Below, piece after piece: positions 17,802-26,932 of a DNA stretch of 64,000 nt; positions within the stretch are counted from its first letter, which is position 1, and each line of letters starts with the position of its first letter. The position numbers and the translations under genes were made by a program. The notes beneath the pieces were generated by a model. It was not told the origin of the DNA and made no database searches. It saw nothing but the letters and a program-made list of their open reading frames with translations. The stretch is from Lachnospiraceae bacterium (GTDB taxonomy: Bacteria > Bacillota > Clostridia > Lachnospirales > Lachnospiraceae): contig SVEB01000090.1 in NCBI GenBank assembly GCA_015057635.1, positions 17,272-81,271 on the forward strand, given 5' to 3'.

Positions 17802-18893
17802 ATGGAAAATAAAAAGGTAGTGTGTATGATTGTGCCCAATCAACTGGTAAAGGGAGGAATTGCTAGCGTGGTGAATGGATATCGAGGTTCTCAGCTAGAA
17901 AAGGATTATCAGATTATATATGTAGAGTCATATAGAGATGGAAGTAAGGTGCAGAAGTTTTTTAAGGCAATTGGTTCTTATTTTATCTTTTTAAAGGTAT
18001 TGCTTAGGAAGCATCCGGATATTATACACATTCATTCTTCATTTGGACCGAGTTTTTATCGTAAAATACCATTTATTTATCTTGCGAAATGGGCGAAGAT
18101 TCCGATTATTAATCATTGTCATGGAGCCGAATTTGACTCTTTTTTTGAGAATGCCGGGAAGCAGAGAAAGGCACTAATACATAAAGTATATAGCAAATGT
18201 AATAGAATGATTGCGCTGTCAGACGAGTGGAAGCAATCTCTTGCAAAGATAGTACCAGCAGAGCATATAGCAGTGATAGAGAACTATAGTATTATAAGTA
18301 AAGATGCGGTCCAAGAAAGACAAGCAAAAAAAATGCATAATCAAGTGCTGTTTCTTGGTGAGATAGGAAAACGAAAAGGATGTTATGATATACCAGAGGT
18401 TATAGCTAAGGTAAGCAAAGCAATGCCAGAAGTGAAATTTGTGATAGCTGGTGCAGGAGAAGAGGATGCTATTAAAAGGTTAATGAAAGAAAAAAATATA
18501 AATAAGAATGTCTCTTTCCCAGGGTGGATAAGAGGGAAGCAAAAAGAACAGTTGCTAAGAGAAAGTGATTTGTTCTTTTTGCCATCTTATCATGAAGGAA
18601 TGCCTATGGCTATTTTGGATGCAATGGGATATGGATTGGCAATTGTGAGTACTAATGTAGGTGGTATACCTAAAATAGTATTAAATAATCAGAACGGATA
18701 TACGATTAATCCCGGTGACATTTCGGGGTTTTCAAAAGCAATTATTAGTATATTAGGGGATGAAGAAAAATTAAAACGTTTTCAATGGAATAGTTATCAG
18801 ATCGCAGATGAGAGATATTCATTAAAGGCACATATTAACGCAATTGAAACATTATATGAAAAGGTGTTAAAGGAGAAGAAAAGAGGGCTGTGA
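17802..18893 (+). CDS. Family 4 glycosyltransferase
   Basis: The 363-residue protein is a typical GT4: an N-terminal VPNQLVKGGIASVVNGY loop, HIHSSFGP (~residue 78), LFLGEIGKRKGCYDI opening the second domain, and the donor-binding block SYHEGMPMAILDAMGYGLAI (~residue 260) followed by VGGIPKIV. The donor sugar cannot be told from sequence alone. It follows the acetyltransferase by 18 bp. The ATG at 17802 is preferred to a GTG at 17790. Its stop codon lies inside the terminator hairpin. Confidence 0.88.
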   Translation: MENKKVVCMIVPNQLVKGGIASVVNGYRGSQLEKDYQIIYVESYRDGSKVQKFFKAIGSYFIFLKVLLRKHPDIIHIHSSFGPSFYRKIPFIYLAKWAKIPIINHCHGAEFDSFFENAGKQRKALIHKVYSKCNRMIALSDEWKQSLAKIVPAEHIAVIENYSIISKDAVQERQAKKMHNQVLFLGEIGKRKGCYDIPEVIAKVSKAMPEVKFVIAGAGEEDAIKRLMKEKNINKNVSFPGWIRGKQKEQLLRESDLFFLPSYHEGMPMAILDAMGYGLAIVSTNVGGIPKIVLNNQNGYTINPGDISGFSKAIISILGDEEKLKRFQWNSYQIADERYSLKAHINAIETLYEKVLKEKKRGL

Positions 18894-18909
18894 AAACAGC
18901 CCTCTTTTT
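18879..18909. terminator. Bidirectional terminator
   Basis: aaaagagggctgt-gaaa-acagccctcttttt is a perfect 13-bp stem with a tetraloop and A/T runs on both sides. It serves the converging GT4 and SGNH genes and overlaps the end of the GT4 gene. Confidence 0.9.
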
Positions 18910-20131
18910 AAAAGTTCCTAGGAAGTATTCTTTTTAATTCACCGATGATAACAGATGCTATTGCTTTTTTTCCTGCTATTGTATTTGGGTGAGTATTATC
19001 CCTAATAAATTGATTGCTATTAAAAAAATTGATGCCTGTATTCCCATAAATATCAATAACAGGTACGGAAAGAAAATGTCCTACTTCCATTACAGCATTG
19101 GAGAAATGTTCCATTGTATTTCCGTTTCTATTTATCTGGGGAGCGGTCATATTAACCATTGCAGTATTGGTTCTACCGCTTAAAGGTGTTGCAAGAATAA
19201 CCCTGCAATTTGGTTTTAATGCTTGAATTTTCATTACCGTCGAAGCCAGTCCACCTTTAAAGGATTTTATGGAGTAGTCTCCGCCATTGTAGTAGGAAGA
19301 GGATATCCAGGCAGTATCAAAAGAGTTTGAAGAGGAAAATGATAAATCACCAAGACTATACCCAGCAGCAAAGTCATTTGTTCCACCCATAATGATGATC
19401 ATATCAATATCAATTTTATTTAGTGTAGTGTAAATTCTGTCCCAGGATGAAAAACAACAATTATGTCCGATTCCGTCATATGAGGAGCTTGATGAAACCG
19501 TCTGACCTTTCTCATCGCAGTAAAAAGTGTATGCGGTGTTAAAGGAGATGGTGGAGCCTCCTACACCACGTGTATAGTGATTTGCTGTTTCAAAATAATC
19601 GGATACGTAATGAGCCCAACCACCATCGGAAAACTGGTTCAGATAAGTAATACTATCACCATAAGATGCCCAGCTTCTCCCCTTCCAGTCATTTTTAAGA
19701 ATGTCAGAGTTTAATGTATTTTCTGTGGCATCTTCCAGACCGGGATTCGTGGATGTTTCATCAGGAAAAGTTTCAGGTTCATAGGGAATATAATCAGAAT
19801 GCTCAATATCTCCTAGTAAAACCATAGCTGAATCAATACCTGTACTTTTGCTTTCATAAATTGTAATACGTATATAATAGCAGTTAGAAGGGGTTGTAAA
19901 TAATCGGGACTGAAAGTTTATACCACTCAGATAGACTTTGGCTGAGTTAAAATAACAAACCTGATAATTTCCTGTGTTCAGTTTGCTGTAAGTAGTGGTG
20001 GGGGTAACTGGAATATAATCACTTACGCTAAAGTTAGATTGTGTATTAATCCTTCCAGATGTAGGTACTATATACGAATTCGAAGTTACTTTGCCTTTGT
20101 TAAATAAATTCTTAATAGGAATTTCATTCAT
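18908..20131 (-). CDS. SGNH/GDSL hydrolase with an N-terminal ligand-binding-like domain
   Basis: The 407-residue protein has an SGNH domain in its C-terminal 240 residues: SYGDSIT (nucleophile Ser), GVGGST (Gly), MGGTNDF (Asn) and DNTHPN (Asp/His). Residues ~10-120 resemble small beta domains found on phage tail and cell-surface proteins (YIPVTPTTTYSKL, then SDYIPYEPE). No signal peptide is seen, which is odd for an enzyme expected to de-acylate an extracellular glycan. The start at 20131 follows a strong ggaggt site. It is the only minus-strand gene in this block. Confidence 0.85.
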   Translation of the reverse strand: MNEIPIKNLFNKGKVTSNSYIVPTSGRINTQSNFSVSDYIPVTPTTTYSKLNTGNYQVCYFNSAKVYLSGINFQSRLFTTPSNCYYIRITIYESKSTGIDSAMVLLGDIEHSDYIPYEPETFPDETSTNPGLEDATENTLNSDILKNDWKGRSWASYGDSITYLNQFSDGGWAHYVSDYFETANHYTRGVGGSTISFNTAYTFYCDEKGQTVSSSSSYDGIGHNCCFSSWDRIYTTLNKIDIDMIIIMGGTNDFAAGYSLGDLSFSSSNSFDTAWISSSYYNGGDYSIKSFKGGLASTVMKIQALKPNCRVILATPLSGRTNTAMVNMTAPQINRNGNTMEHFSNAVMEVGHFLSVPVIDIYGNTGINFFNSNQFIRDNTHPNTIAGKKAIASVIIGELKRILPRNF

Positions 20132-20518
20132 AAAGGGACCTCCTTCAATGAGCAACATGGGAAGGAAAAATAGAATACTCCTACGATATCAATATATGCG
20201 GATGTCGAATATAAGTGACTTGTATCGAAAAAATAAACGAAACATATTTATCTTGGATAGGAAAGCAAAAAGTTCCCTTTAAAAAATGTCCTATTTTTAC
20301 ATGAAAGTTAGTTTTAAAAGAAGAAACGGAAATAAATGTAAAAAAGCAAATGATAATGTGGTAAAAAATGTAAAACGGTGATACAATATAGAAACTAGAA
20401 GAGTTTGTAAAAAACTAGATGCTACATATGAGGGGCAGGGAATGTGTCTCTATATAGAGGGAGAATGAAAATAATTAGTAAGCGGAATTGTTAGAAATCA
20501 TCGATGGGGGTATTAACA
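20132..20518. other. Divergent intergenic region (387 nt)
   Basis: An A+T-rich gap between the divergent SGNH and DegT-fold genes. A possible -10 tacaat (20382-20387) has no clear -35, and a ctctatatagag palindrome lies in the leader at ~20450. No gene is supported. Confidence 0.5.
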
Positions 20519-21685
20519 ATGAATTACTTATTATCAAATGACACATGGGAAAATGAAGAAAAGGAAGCAATGAAAAAAGTGATTGATTCGGGTAAGGTTA
20601 CAATGGGGGAGAATGTGAAAGAACTGGAACGAATCTTTGCTTTAAAATTTGGAACAAAATATGCGATAATGTCCAATTCAGGTTCTTCTGCTAATTTATT
20701 AGCAATAGCGGCACTTGTATATTCAGGGAGACTACAAATAGGGGATGAGGTACTTGTAACAGCAGTTTCTTGGAGTACTACATATTTCCCAATAGCACAG
20801 ATGGGGTTAAAGTTGAGATTTGTCGATATAGACAGAAATACATTGAATGTTGATTATGATGAGTTAGAGAAGGCTGTAACGCCAAAGTCAAAAGCGGTCC
20901 TGGCAGTCAATCTATTAGGAAATCCAAATGACTTTACAAGATTAGATCAAATTTGTAAAAAAAATAATTTGATCCTTATTGAAGATAATTGCGAGTCTAT
21001 GGGAGCGGAGTTTAATGGGAAAAAAGCAGGGAGCTTTGGTGTGTTAGGTACTTTTTCTATGTATTATTCTCATCATATATGTAGTATGGAAGGCGGAATG
21101 ACGGTAACTGATGATGAAGAATTATATCATTATATGTTATCCATTCGTTCTCATGGTTGGACAAGGCATCTTCCACAAAATAGTAAGATATATGAGAAAA
21201 AAGAAGATAAATTCTATGAAAGTTTTAATTTTATTATGCCGGGGTATAACTTACGTCCATTAGAAATTGAAGCTGTGGCTGGAATTGAACAATTAAAAAA
21301 ATTAGATCGATTCGTAGAACAAAGAATAAAAAATGCAGAGTATTTTTCTAAGCGAGTGAAAGAGCAAAAGGATATGCAAATTCAGAAGACATTAGGAAAG
21401 TCGTCCTGGTTTGGTTTTGCAATTACATTATGTAATGAACTTGAGGGAAAACGAAAATATTATACAGATGAGCTTATTAAAAACAATATTGAAGTACGAC
21501 CAATTGTAGCTGGAAACTTTACAAAGCAGAAAGCTCTTGAGTATATGGATTATAGTATTAGTGGCCAACTTGTTAATGCTGATTATATCCATGATAATGG
21601 TTTTTTTGTTGGGAATCATTCTATTGATATGAGAGAAAAGATAGACTATTTGTTTGAGGTGTTAAACCAAGTAGGCAAACATTAG
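20519..21685 (+). CDS. DegT/DnrJ-fold PLP enzyme, 3-dehydratase type (ColD/RfbH-like)
   Basis: The 388-residue protein has the DegT/DnrJ/EryC1/StrS fold: NSGSSANLLA (~53-62), LLGNPNDF (~132), EDNCESMGAEF (~155) and SMYYSHHICSMEGG (180-193). The residue six before the EGG motif, where aminotransferases carry the PLP-binding lysine, is His185. This Lys-to-His change marks the 3-dehydratases ColD and RfbH/E1, which make 3,6-dideoxysugars. The cluster of four iron-sulfur cysteines expected in E1 is not evident, so ColD is the closer match. With Gmd present, GDP-4-keto-6-deoxymannose is a plausible substrate (inference). The ATG at 20519 follows gggggt. Confidence 0.82.
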   Translation: MNYLLSNDTWENEEKEAMKKVIDSGKVTMGENVKELERIFALKFGTKYAIMSNSGSSANLLAIAALVYSGRLQIGDEVLVTAVSWSTTYFPIAQMGLKLRFVDIDRNTLNVDYDELEKAVTPKSKAVLAVNLLGNPNDFTRLDQICKKNNLILIEDNCESMGAEFNGKKAGSFGVLGTFSMYYSHHICSMEGGMTVTDDEELYHYMLSIRSHGWTRHLPQNSKIYEKKEDKFYESFNFIMPGYNLRPLEIEAVAGIEQLKKLDRFVEQRIKNAEYFSKRVKEQKDMQIQKTLGKSSWFGFAITLCNELEGKRKYYTDELIKNNIEVRPIVAGNFTKQKALEYMDYSISGQLVNADYIHDNGFFVGNHSIDMREKIDYLFEVLNQVGKH

Positions 21686-21747
21686 ATATTTAGGAAAGAA
21701 CCAATTTATGTAGGTATATAATCACGATGAGGAGGAAGTCAAGAGTA

Positions 21748-22536
21748 ATGGAAGAAAGTATTTTTGATGGACAGTATTCAAAATACATTGATAAAAGTGA
21801 AATTCCTACATGTAATATTTTGGGTGTAAATATTGCGGCAATAAATATGGAATGGCTGATTGAGTATTTAGTAACGAATATCAAGGAGCTTAGCGGAGAG
21901 TATATCTGCGTTTCCAATGTATTCACGACGGTTACTAGTTATGAAGATGAAAAATATTGTCGAATTCAAAATAATGGAATAATGGCCATCCCAGATGGTG
22001 GTCCGCTATCTACGGTAGGTCGACATAGAGGAAACAAGAATATGAAACGAACTACAGGACCAGGTGTTATGGGGGAGATCTTTGAAATATCTGTAAAAAA
22101 CAATTATAGACATTTTTTTTATGGTTCAACGCCTGAAACAGTAGAAAAATTAGTACATAAGCTAAAAGATAGATACCCAGGTATTAATATAGTAGGAAGT
22201 TATAGTCCACCATTTAAAAAGCTGAATAAACAGGAAGATTTAAAAATTATTGAATTAATTAATGATGCGAATCCCGATTTTATATGGGTGGGGCTAGGGG
22301 CACCAAAGCAGGAAAGATGGATGGCAGAGCATCAAGGCAAAGTAAAAGGATTAATGCTTGGAGTAGGAGCTGGATTCGATTATTATGCAGAGAATATAAA
22401 GCGCGCACCGGAATGGATGCAGAGAATGAATTTGGAATGGCTATATCGACTTATGCAGGAACCAAGAAGATTATTCGGCAGATATCTGAGAACAAATACA
22501 AAGTTCATATGGATTTTATTAACAAAAAAGAAGTGA
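21748..22536 (+). CDS. WecG/TagA/CpsF family glycosyltransferase (GT26)
   Basis: The 262-residue protein has the GT26 landmarks: NVFTTVTSY (~residue 50), PDGGPLSTVGR (~80), YGSTPETVEKL (~120), VGLGAPKQERWM (~183) and VGAGFDYYAENIKRAPEWM (~205). The family adds ManNAc, ManNAcA or similar sugars to lipid-linked GlcNAc, usually as the second sugar of a wall or capsule unit. The start at 21748 follows a gaggaggaa site. It is downstream of the DegT-fold gene in the same direction and precedes the polymerase. Confidence 0.9.
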   Translation: MEESIFDGQYSKYIDKSEIPTCNILGVNIAAINMEWLIEYLVTNIKELSGEYICVSNVFTTVTSYEDEKYCRIQNNGIMAIPDGGPLSTVGRHRGNKNMKRTTGPGVMGEIFEISVKNNYRHFFYGSTPETVEKLVHKLKDRYPGINIVGSYSPPFKKLNKQEDLKIIELINDANPDFIWVGLGAPKQERWMAEHQGKVKGLMLGVGAGFDYYAENIKRAPEWMQRMNLEWLYRLMQEPRRLFGRYLRTNTKFIWILLTKKK

Positions 22537-22622
22537 ATGATATGTGATAGTTCAATTTACATGGCTGTTCGTTATAGAATCATTTAATTATAGAAGGATG
22601 GCAGGATAAAAGGAGATAGTAT

Positions 22623-23966
22623 ATGAATACAATTAAAATAAATGGAAGGAAGATACATTTAGTTAATACATTTCTAACAATATGTTTTATGAGTATATTT
22701 TTTTGTGGAGCAACCTTGGTTTCCTATATAACGAGAAGAACTATGTATATAGTAGGGATAATCAGTATATTTTTTTTGCTAAAAATAAAAAAAATAAGAG
22801 TATTTCAGACTGAAAAGCTTATAGCGTCAGGTATAGTATTAGGTTTTTTTCTTATTGCAAACTATTGGTTCTCCATTGATAAGGCCAGTACGATATACTA
22901 TCTAATCTTATTCTGGGTATGTATTAGCTTTATTGTATTTCCATATAGCAAAGAATTATTGCATATGATTATAGATACATCATCCGTAATTTGCTTAGTA
23001 GAAGCACTGTCGATCATATTTTCATTAGTAATTCCAAACTTTATCGTGAGGTATTTCTCATTTCTTTATGATGCAGCCAGAGTTAATAACATAATGAAAG
23101 AATTAAGTGAGGGATATTATTCAGGCCTTTTAGGTGAAAAGGCAGTTGCCGCTGTGGCACTCAATATAGGGATAATCATACTATTTTCTCAGTATTTTTC
23201 AGGACAAAAAGTAAATAAGCAGTGGGGATTTAAACTGGTAATTTATATAATTGCATTATTGCTTACGGGAAAAAGAACACTGTGTCTAATCCCTTTATTT
23301 GTATTTATTATATTGTTTTTATTATCAGGTGTTAAAAATAAAGCAGTTAAAATAGTAAGTATCGGTATCACAATAGCAATAGGAATATTTTTAATATTCG
23401 AATTAATACCATCTACCACATTTGTATTAGAACGTTTTATAGGGAAAAATGGAACTACTGTTCTATCGGGAAGAGAGGATTTATGGAGCTATGCATGGAA
23501 GATGTTTTTAAGATATGCTTTTATGGGAGGGGGATATGGTGCCTATAATACATATCTTAATGCTGCTACAGATGCATGGGATGGTGGAAATTGGCTGTAT
23601 GATGCCCATAATTGTTTTCTTCAGATAATGGGAGAGTGTGGGGCAGTAGGAAGTCTTATATTTCTGTACGTGTTTATCACAGGAATAAAAGAAGTGAAGG
23701 AATTATACCAAAATAAAAGTGTAGAGAGAGAAGATCGGATTATTGTCACTTTTTCATTTGGAATACAGGTGCTATTGCTGATATATGCACTTACAGGAAA
23801 TGTATTTTATTCTGTAGATCAGCTATATTTATATTTCTTTTCACTTTCTTGTGTAGTAACGATGAATCGCGATATTTTATTACAAGAAAAACAAACAGAG
23901 AAATTGAGTGAAAGGAGTCTAATAGCTAAACATGCAAGGTATCAGTATAATAATCCCCGCATATAA
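22623..23966 (+). CDS. O-antigen/capsule polymerase-like membrane protein (Wzy/ligase family)
   Basis: The 447-residue protein has about 10-12 hydrophobic helices and one large extracytoplasmic loop with GREDLWSYAWKMF and GGGYGAYNTYL, then AHNCFLQIMGECGAVG before the last helices. This is the pattern of O-antigen ligase/polymerase (Wzy_C) proteins, which join repeat units outside the membrane. Sequence conservation in the family is low, so polymerase and ligase cannot be separated; the neighbouring flippases favour a polymerase. Its end overlaps the next gene by 35 bp, so the two are translated together. Confidence 0.85.
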   Translation: MNTIKINGRKIHLVNTFLTICFMSIFFCGATLVSYITRRTMYIVGIISIFFLLKIKKIRVFQTEKLIASGIVLGFFLIANYWFSIDKASTIYYLILFWVCISFIVFPYSKELLHMIIDTSSVICLVEALSIIFSLVIPNFIVRYFSFLYDAARVNNIMKELSEGYYSGLLGEKAVAAVALNIGIIILFSQYFSGQKVNKQWGFKLVIYIIALLLTGKRTLCLIPLFVFIILFLLSGVKNKAVKIVSIGITIAIGIFLIFELIPSTTFVLERFIGKNGTTVLSGREDLWSYAWKMFLRYAFMGGGYGAYNTYLNAATDAWDGGNWLYDAHNCFLQIMGECGAVGSLIFLYVFITGIKEVKELYQNKSVEREDRIIVTFSFGIQVLLLIYALTGNVFYSVDQLYLYFFSLSCVVTMNRDILLQEKQTEKLSERSLIAKHARYQYNNPRI

Positions 23967-24921
23967 TGCGGAAAAAACAATAGGCAGATGTATTGACAGT
24001 GCAATAGCACAAACGTATCCGGACTTGGAAATCATAATTATAGACGATGGTTCGACGGATCATACATTAGAGAATTGTAGGAAATATGAACAAGACAGTG
24101 ACAAGGTAAAAGTATTTTCCAAAAAGAATGGTGGAGTATCTGCAGCAAGAAACTATGGGATACAAAAAGCCACCAGGGATTATATATTGTTTATGGATTC
24201 AGATGATTATATGAAACCAGGAATGTGTAATGATTTCATTGAGAACATGTCACAGGAATGTGATTTACTTGTTTGTGGATATGAAAGCCTGACGAAGGAC
24301 GGAAGGTATGAGACCCTTGTAAAAAATGAATACATAGGAAAGGCATTTACTCCTAAAACATGTTTTTATATGATGCTTTTGGACGGTTTTTTACATCCGG
24401 TATGGAATAAATTATTTCGAAGAGAGAAGATTGTACATTTTTTTAATGAGCAGGAATCTATGGGGGAAGATGTAGAGTTTGTTCTTGACTATATGAAAGA
24501 GAGTAGAGCTATTAAATTTATAAAAAAGCCACTCTATGTACATGATTTAGCGACCGAAGGTTCACTCACTAAGAAATGGAATTTAATTATTCCTGCAATA
24601 ACGAATAATCAGGCAGTTTTAAATAATTATGTTACATCAATAGGGCTGCCACGTGAGACAATGGATGAATACTTTATAAAAAGGTTATGGGGCACTTTGA
24701 GGGATATGATATATGAAGATAACATCGTATTACCATATTCAGTTGCTTCAGGAAAATTAGAAGGAGTTTTAAAAGAGGAGAGACTACAGAAGATGATACA
24801 AGGTTTAGAGCTAGAGACAAGACTGAGCCGGTTATATCAGAAAGTATTAAAAGGAAAGCACGTAACGTTAGTTTATCTTCTACTAATCAGTTATCATCTA
24901 GTGAAAGGACATTCGCGATGA
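23932..24921 (+). CDS. Family 2 glycosyltransferase
   Basis: The 329-residue protein shows the GT2 fold: ISIIIPAYNAEKTIGRCIDS, IIDDGSTDHT (~residue 37), GGVSAARNYGI and MDSDDYM (metal site, ~residue 88). It starts inside the polymerase gene and its stop overlaps the next start by 4 bp (atga), a tightly coupled operon. The sugar is unknown. Confidence 0.88.
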   Translation: MQGISIIIPAYNAEKTIGRCIDSAIAQTYPDLEIIIIDDGSTDHTLENCRKYEQDSDKVKVFSKKNGGVSAARNYGIQKATRDYILFMDSDDYMKPGMCNDFIENMSQECDLLVCGYESLTKDGRYETLVKNEYIGKAFTPKTCFYMMLLDGFLHPVWNKLFRREKIVHFFNEQESMGEDVEFVLDYMKESRAIKFIKKPLYVHDLATEGSLTKKWNLIIPAITNNQAVLNNYVTSIGLPRETMDEYFIKRLWGTLRDMIYEDNIVLPYSVASGKLEGVLKEERLQKMIQGLELETRLSRLYQKVLKGKHVTLVYLLLISYHLVKGHSR

Positions 24922-26030
24922 GAATAGTAACTTTAACATTTCATAGAGCACATAATTATGGCGCAGTGCTACAGGCATATGCACTTCAAAAAATAATAGA
25001 AGAGGAACTTAAGACAGAATGTGATGTTATGGATTATCGTAATCCTTATATTGAATGGACATACAGACTGATACGATTTGATGACTTTTTACATCCAAAG
25101 ACATTATTAAGGCATCTTTATTTTTTAAAGCGCAACATTGTGATGAAGTATTGTTTTGCTGCATTTCGGAATCACTATTTAAAACAGTCTGAGGGTACAT
25201 ATAATCCTAAAAATATAAAGGAAATAGCGGGGAAATATGATTTATTCATTACCGGAAGCGACCAGGTGTGGAATGGGAATCTTACTGGAAATGATGACAC
25301 ATATTATTTGAATTTTCTTAATAAGGCCAGCAAAAGGGCAAGTTATGCAGCAAGTTTTGGAGTTCATGGGTTAGGAATGAATACAAGTACACAGGTGAAA
25401 GCGTATTTGAAGGATTTTGCAGGGATTTCAGTACGCGAACAAGAGGGAATTAATCTTCTTCATGCCATGGGGCTAAAAGGAGAGGTGGTTTTAGATCCTA
25501 CATTTTTATTAGAGCGTGCGGCATGGGAAAAGCTGGCTAAGGATCCAAAGGAAAATCAGAAGTATGTATTAATCTTTATTATGACATTAAGTAAGACATT
25601 GTTAGAGGAAGCGCTTCAGTTTTCAAAAAAGCATAACTGCGTGCCTATTTATATAAATTTATATGATATGAAAACACCAAAGGGAATGAAAGTAAAGACA
25701 GGAGTATGCGTAAATAAATGGCTTGGTTATATAAAAGGTGCAGAATACATTTTTACGAATTCATTTCATGCAATGGCATTTTCAATTATATTCGAAAAGC
25801 AGTTTTTTTATGAAAAGAATCGTTCAAAAGGAGCACCAAACTCTAGATTTGAGTCCTTAATGAAAGTGACAGGAATTCAAAATCGGGAGATTGGAGAGCG
25901 TAAGGTTCTAGAGGAAAATCGCCAGATAGATTATCAGAAGGTAAAAGAACAGTTAGAAGGGGAAAGAAAAAAGAGTATAGGTTATTTACGAAAAATTATA
26001 CAAGATAAAAAGAAAGAGGTAGAAGAATGA
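24918..26030 (+). CDS. Polysaccharide pyruvyl transferase family protein
   Basis: The 370-residue protein opens with the family's RAHNYGAVLQAYAL block and has DLFITGSDQVWN (~residue 110), ASYAASFG, ISVREQEG (~163), VLDPTFLLE (~190) and TNSFHAMAFSI (~277). Members place ketal pyruvate on capsule sugars using PEP, but many in this subgroup are untested. In Lachnospiraceae-type clusters such genes often travel with an F420-hydrogenase-beta-like gene, as here (28.0 kb). It overlaps both neighbours by 4 bp. Confidence 0.87.
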   Translation: MRIVTLTFHRAHNYGAVLQAYALQKIIEEELKTECDVMDYRNPYIEWTYRLIRFDDFLHPKTLLRHLYFLKRNIVMKYCFAAFRNHYLKQSEGTYNPKNIKEIAGKYDLFITGSDQVWNGNLTGNDDTYYLNFLNKASKRASYAASFGVHGLGMNTSTQVKAYLKDFAGISVREQEGINLLHAMGLKGEVVLDPTFLLERAAWEKLAKDPKENQKYVLIFIMTLSKTLLEEALQFSKKHNCVPIYINLYDMKTPKGMKVKTGVCVNKWLGYIKGAEYIFTNSFHAMAFSIIFEKQFFYEKNRSKGAPNSRFESLMKVTGIQNREIGERKVLEENRQIDYQKVKEQLEGERKKSIGYLRKIIQDKKKEVEE

Positions 26031-26893
26031 TTGTACGAGTAGGAGATGGATTAGGAAACCAGATGTTTCAGTATGCATTTTATTTGGCAATAAAGAATCA
26101 TTATAAGGGGGTCGATGTCAAGTGGGATATGGGAAACTGTGTAAAGAGACCGCTTCATAATGGATTTGAACTTGAAAGGATATTTGGTCTAAAGGATTAT
26201 ATATGCGATGATAAGTTACATACATTTCAGGATCACTTTGGATTCATTATGGCTTTTCTTAATCGGAGAGGCAAAAAAACACTTAGAATTGCAAATGAGT
26301 ATGATGAGATCCTTCTGGGATATCATGAGGATGTATTTAAACAGAAAAATAAAAAACTATGTTTTGATGGTTACTGGCAGAGTGAGGATTATTTTAAAGA
26401 TGTTAAGGGACAAGTTCGTAAAGCATTTGAGTTTCCAAAAATAACAGATGAAAAGAATCTTAGTACATTAGAACAAATGAGGAATTCAGAAAGCGTTGGG
26501 ATCCATGTAAGAAGAGGAAACTACTTAGAATTGTCTAGATATACGAATCTTGGAGAAATTGGATATTATGATAGAGCACTTCAGTATATGAATGAGCATT
26601 TATCGAAACCACGCTACTTTATTTTTTCCAATGATATTGAATGGTGCAAAAAAAATCTAAAAGTAGGATCAGATGCTGTTTTTGTTACTTGGAATGTAGA
26701 TGAGAATAGTTATATTGATATGCAGCTGATGAGTTGCTGTAAACATAATATTATTGCGAATAGTACTTTTAGCTGGTGGGGAGCATGGTTGAATAAGAAT
26801 CCTAATAAAATTGTGTTAGCTCCAAAGCGATTTTTTACAATTGATTCGATGGATGAATCCCGAATGATTCCGGATGAATGGATCCGGCTTTAG
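26027..26893 (+). CDS. Alpha-1,2-fucosyltransferase-like enzyme (GT11)
   Basis: The 288-residue protein has the GT11 signature: DGLGNQMFQYAF at the N terminus, VGIHVRRGNYL (~residue 155; the HxRRGxY donor-binding motif), FIFSNDIEWCKKNL (~198) and IIANSTFSWWGAWL (~240). GT11 enzymes transfer L-fucose from GDP-fucose, usually alpha-1,2 to galactose; a few use other acceptors. This matches the gmd-fcl pair at the left edge. It is translationally coupled to the pyruvyl-transferase gene. Confidence 0.92.
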   Translation: MIVRVGDGLGNQMFQYAFYLAIKNHYKGVDVKWDMGNCVKRPLHNGFELERIFGLKDYICDDKLHTFQDHFGFIMAFLNRRGKKTLRIANEYDEILLGYHEDVFKQKNKKLCFDGYWQSEDYFKDVKGQVRKAFEFPKITDEKNLSTLEQMRNSESVGIHVRRGNYLELSRYTNLGEIGYYDRALQYMNEHLSKPRYFIFSNDIEWCKKNLKVGSDAVFVTWNVDENSYIDMQLMSCCKHNIIANSTFSWWGAWLNKNPNKIVLAPKRFFTIDSMDESRMIPDEWIRL

Positions 26894-26932
26894 GAACAGA
26901 GAGGGAATATTAAAAGAAAAGGTGGTGAAAGA

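Noticed and set aside
20091..20282. 63-codon plus-strand frame overlapping the SGNH start
   Set aside because: It is antisense to the start of a well-supported gene and has no motif or ribosome site.
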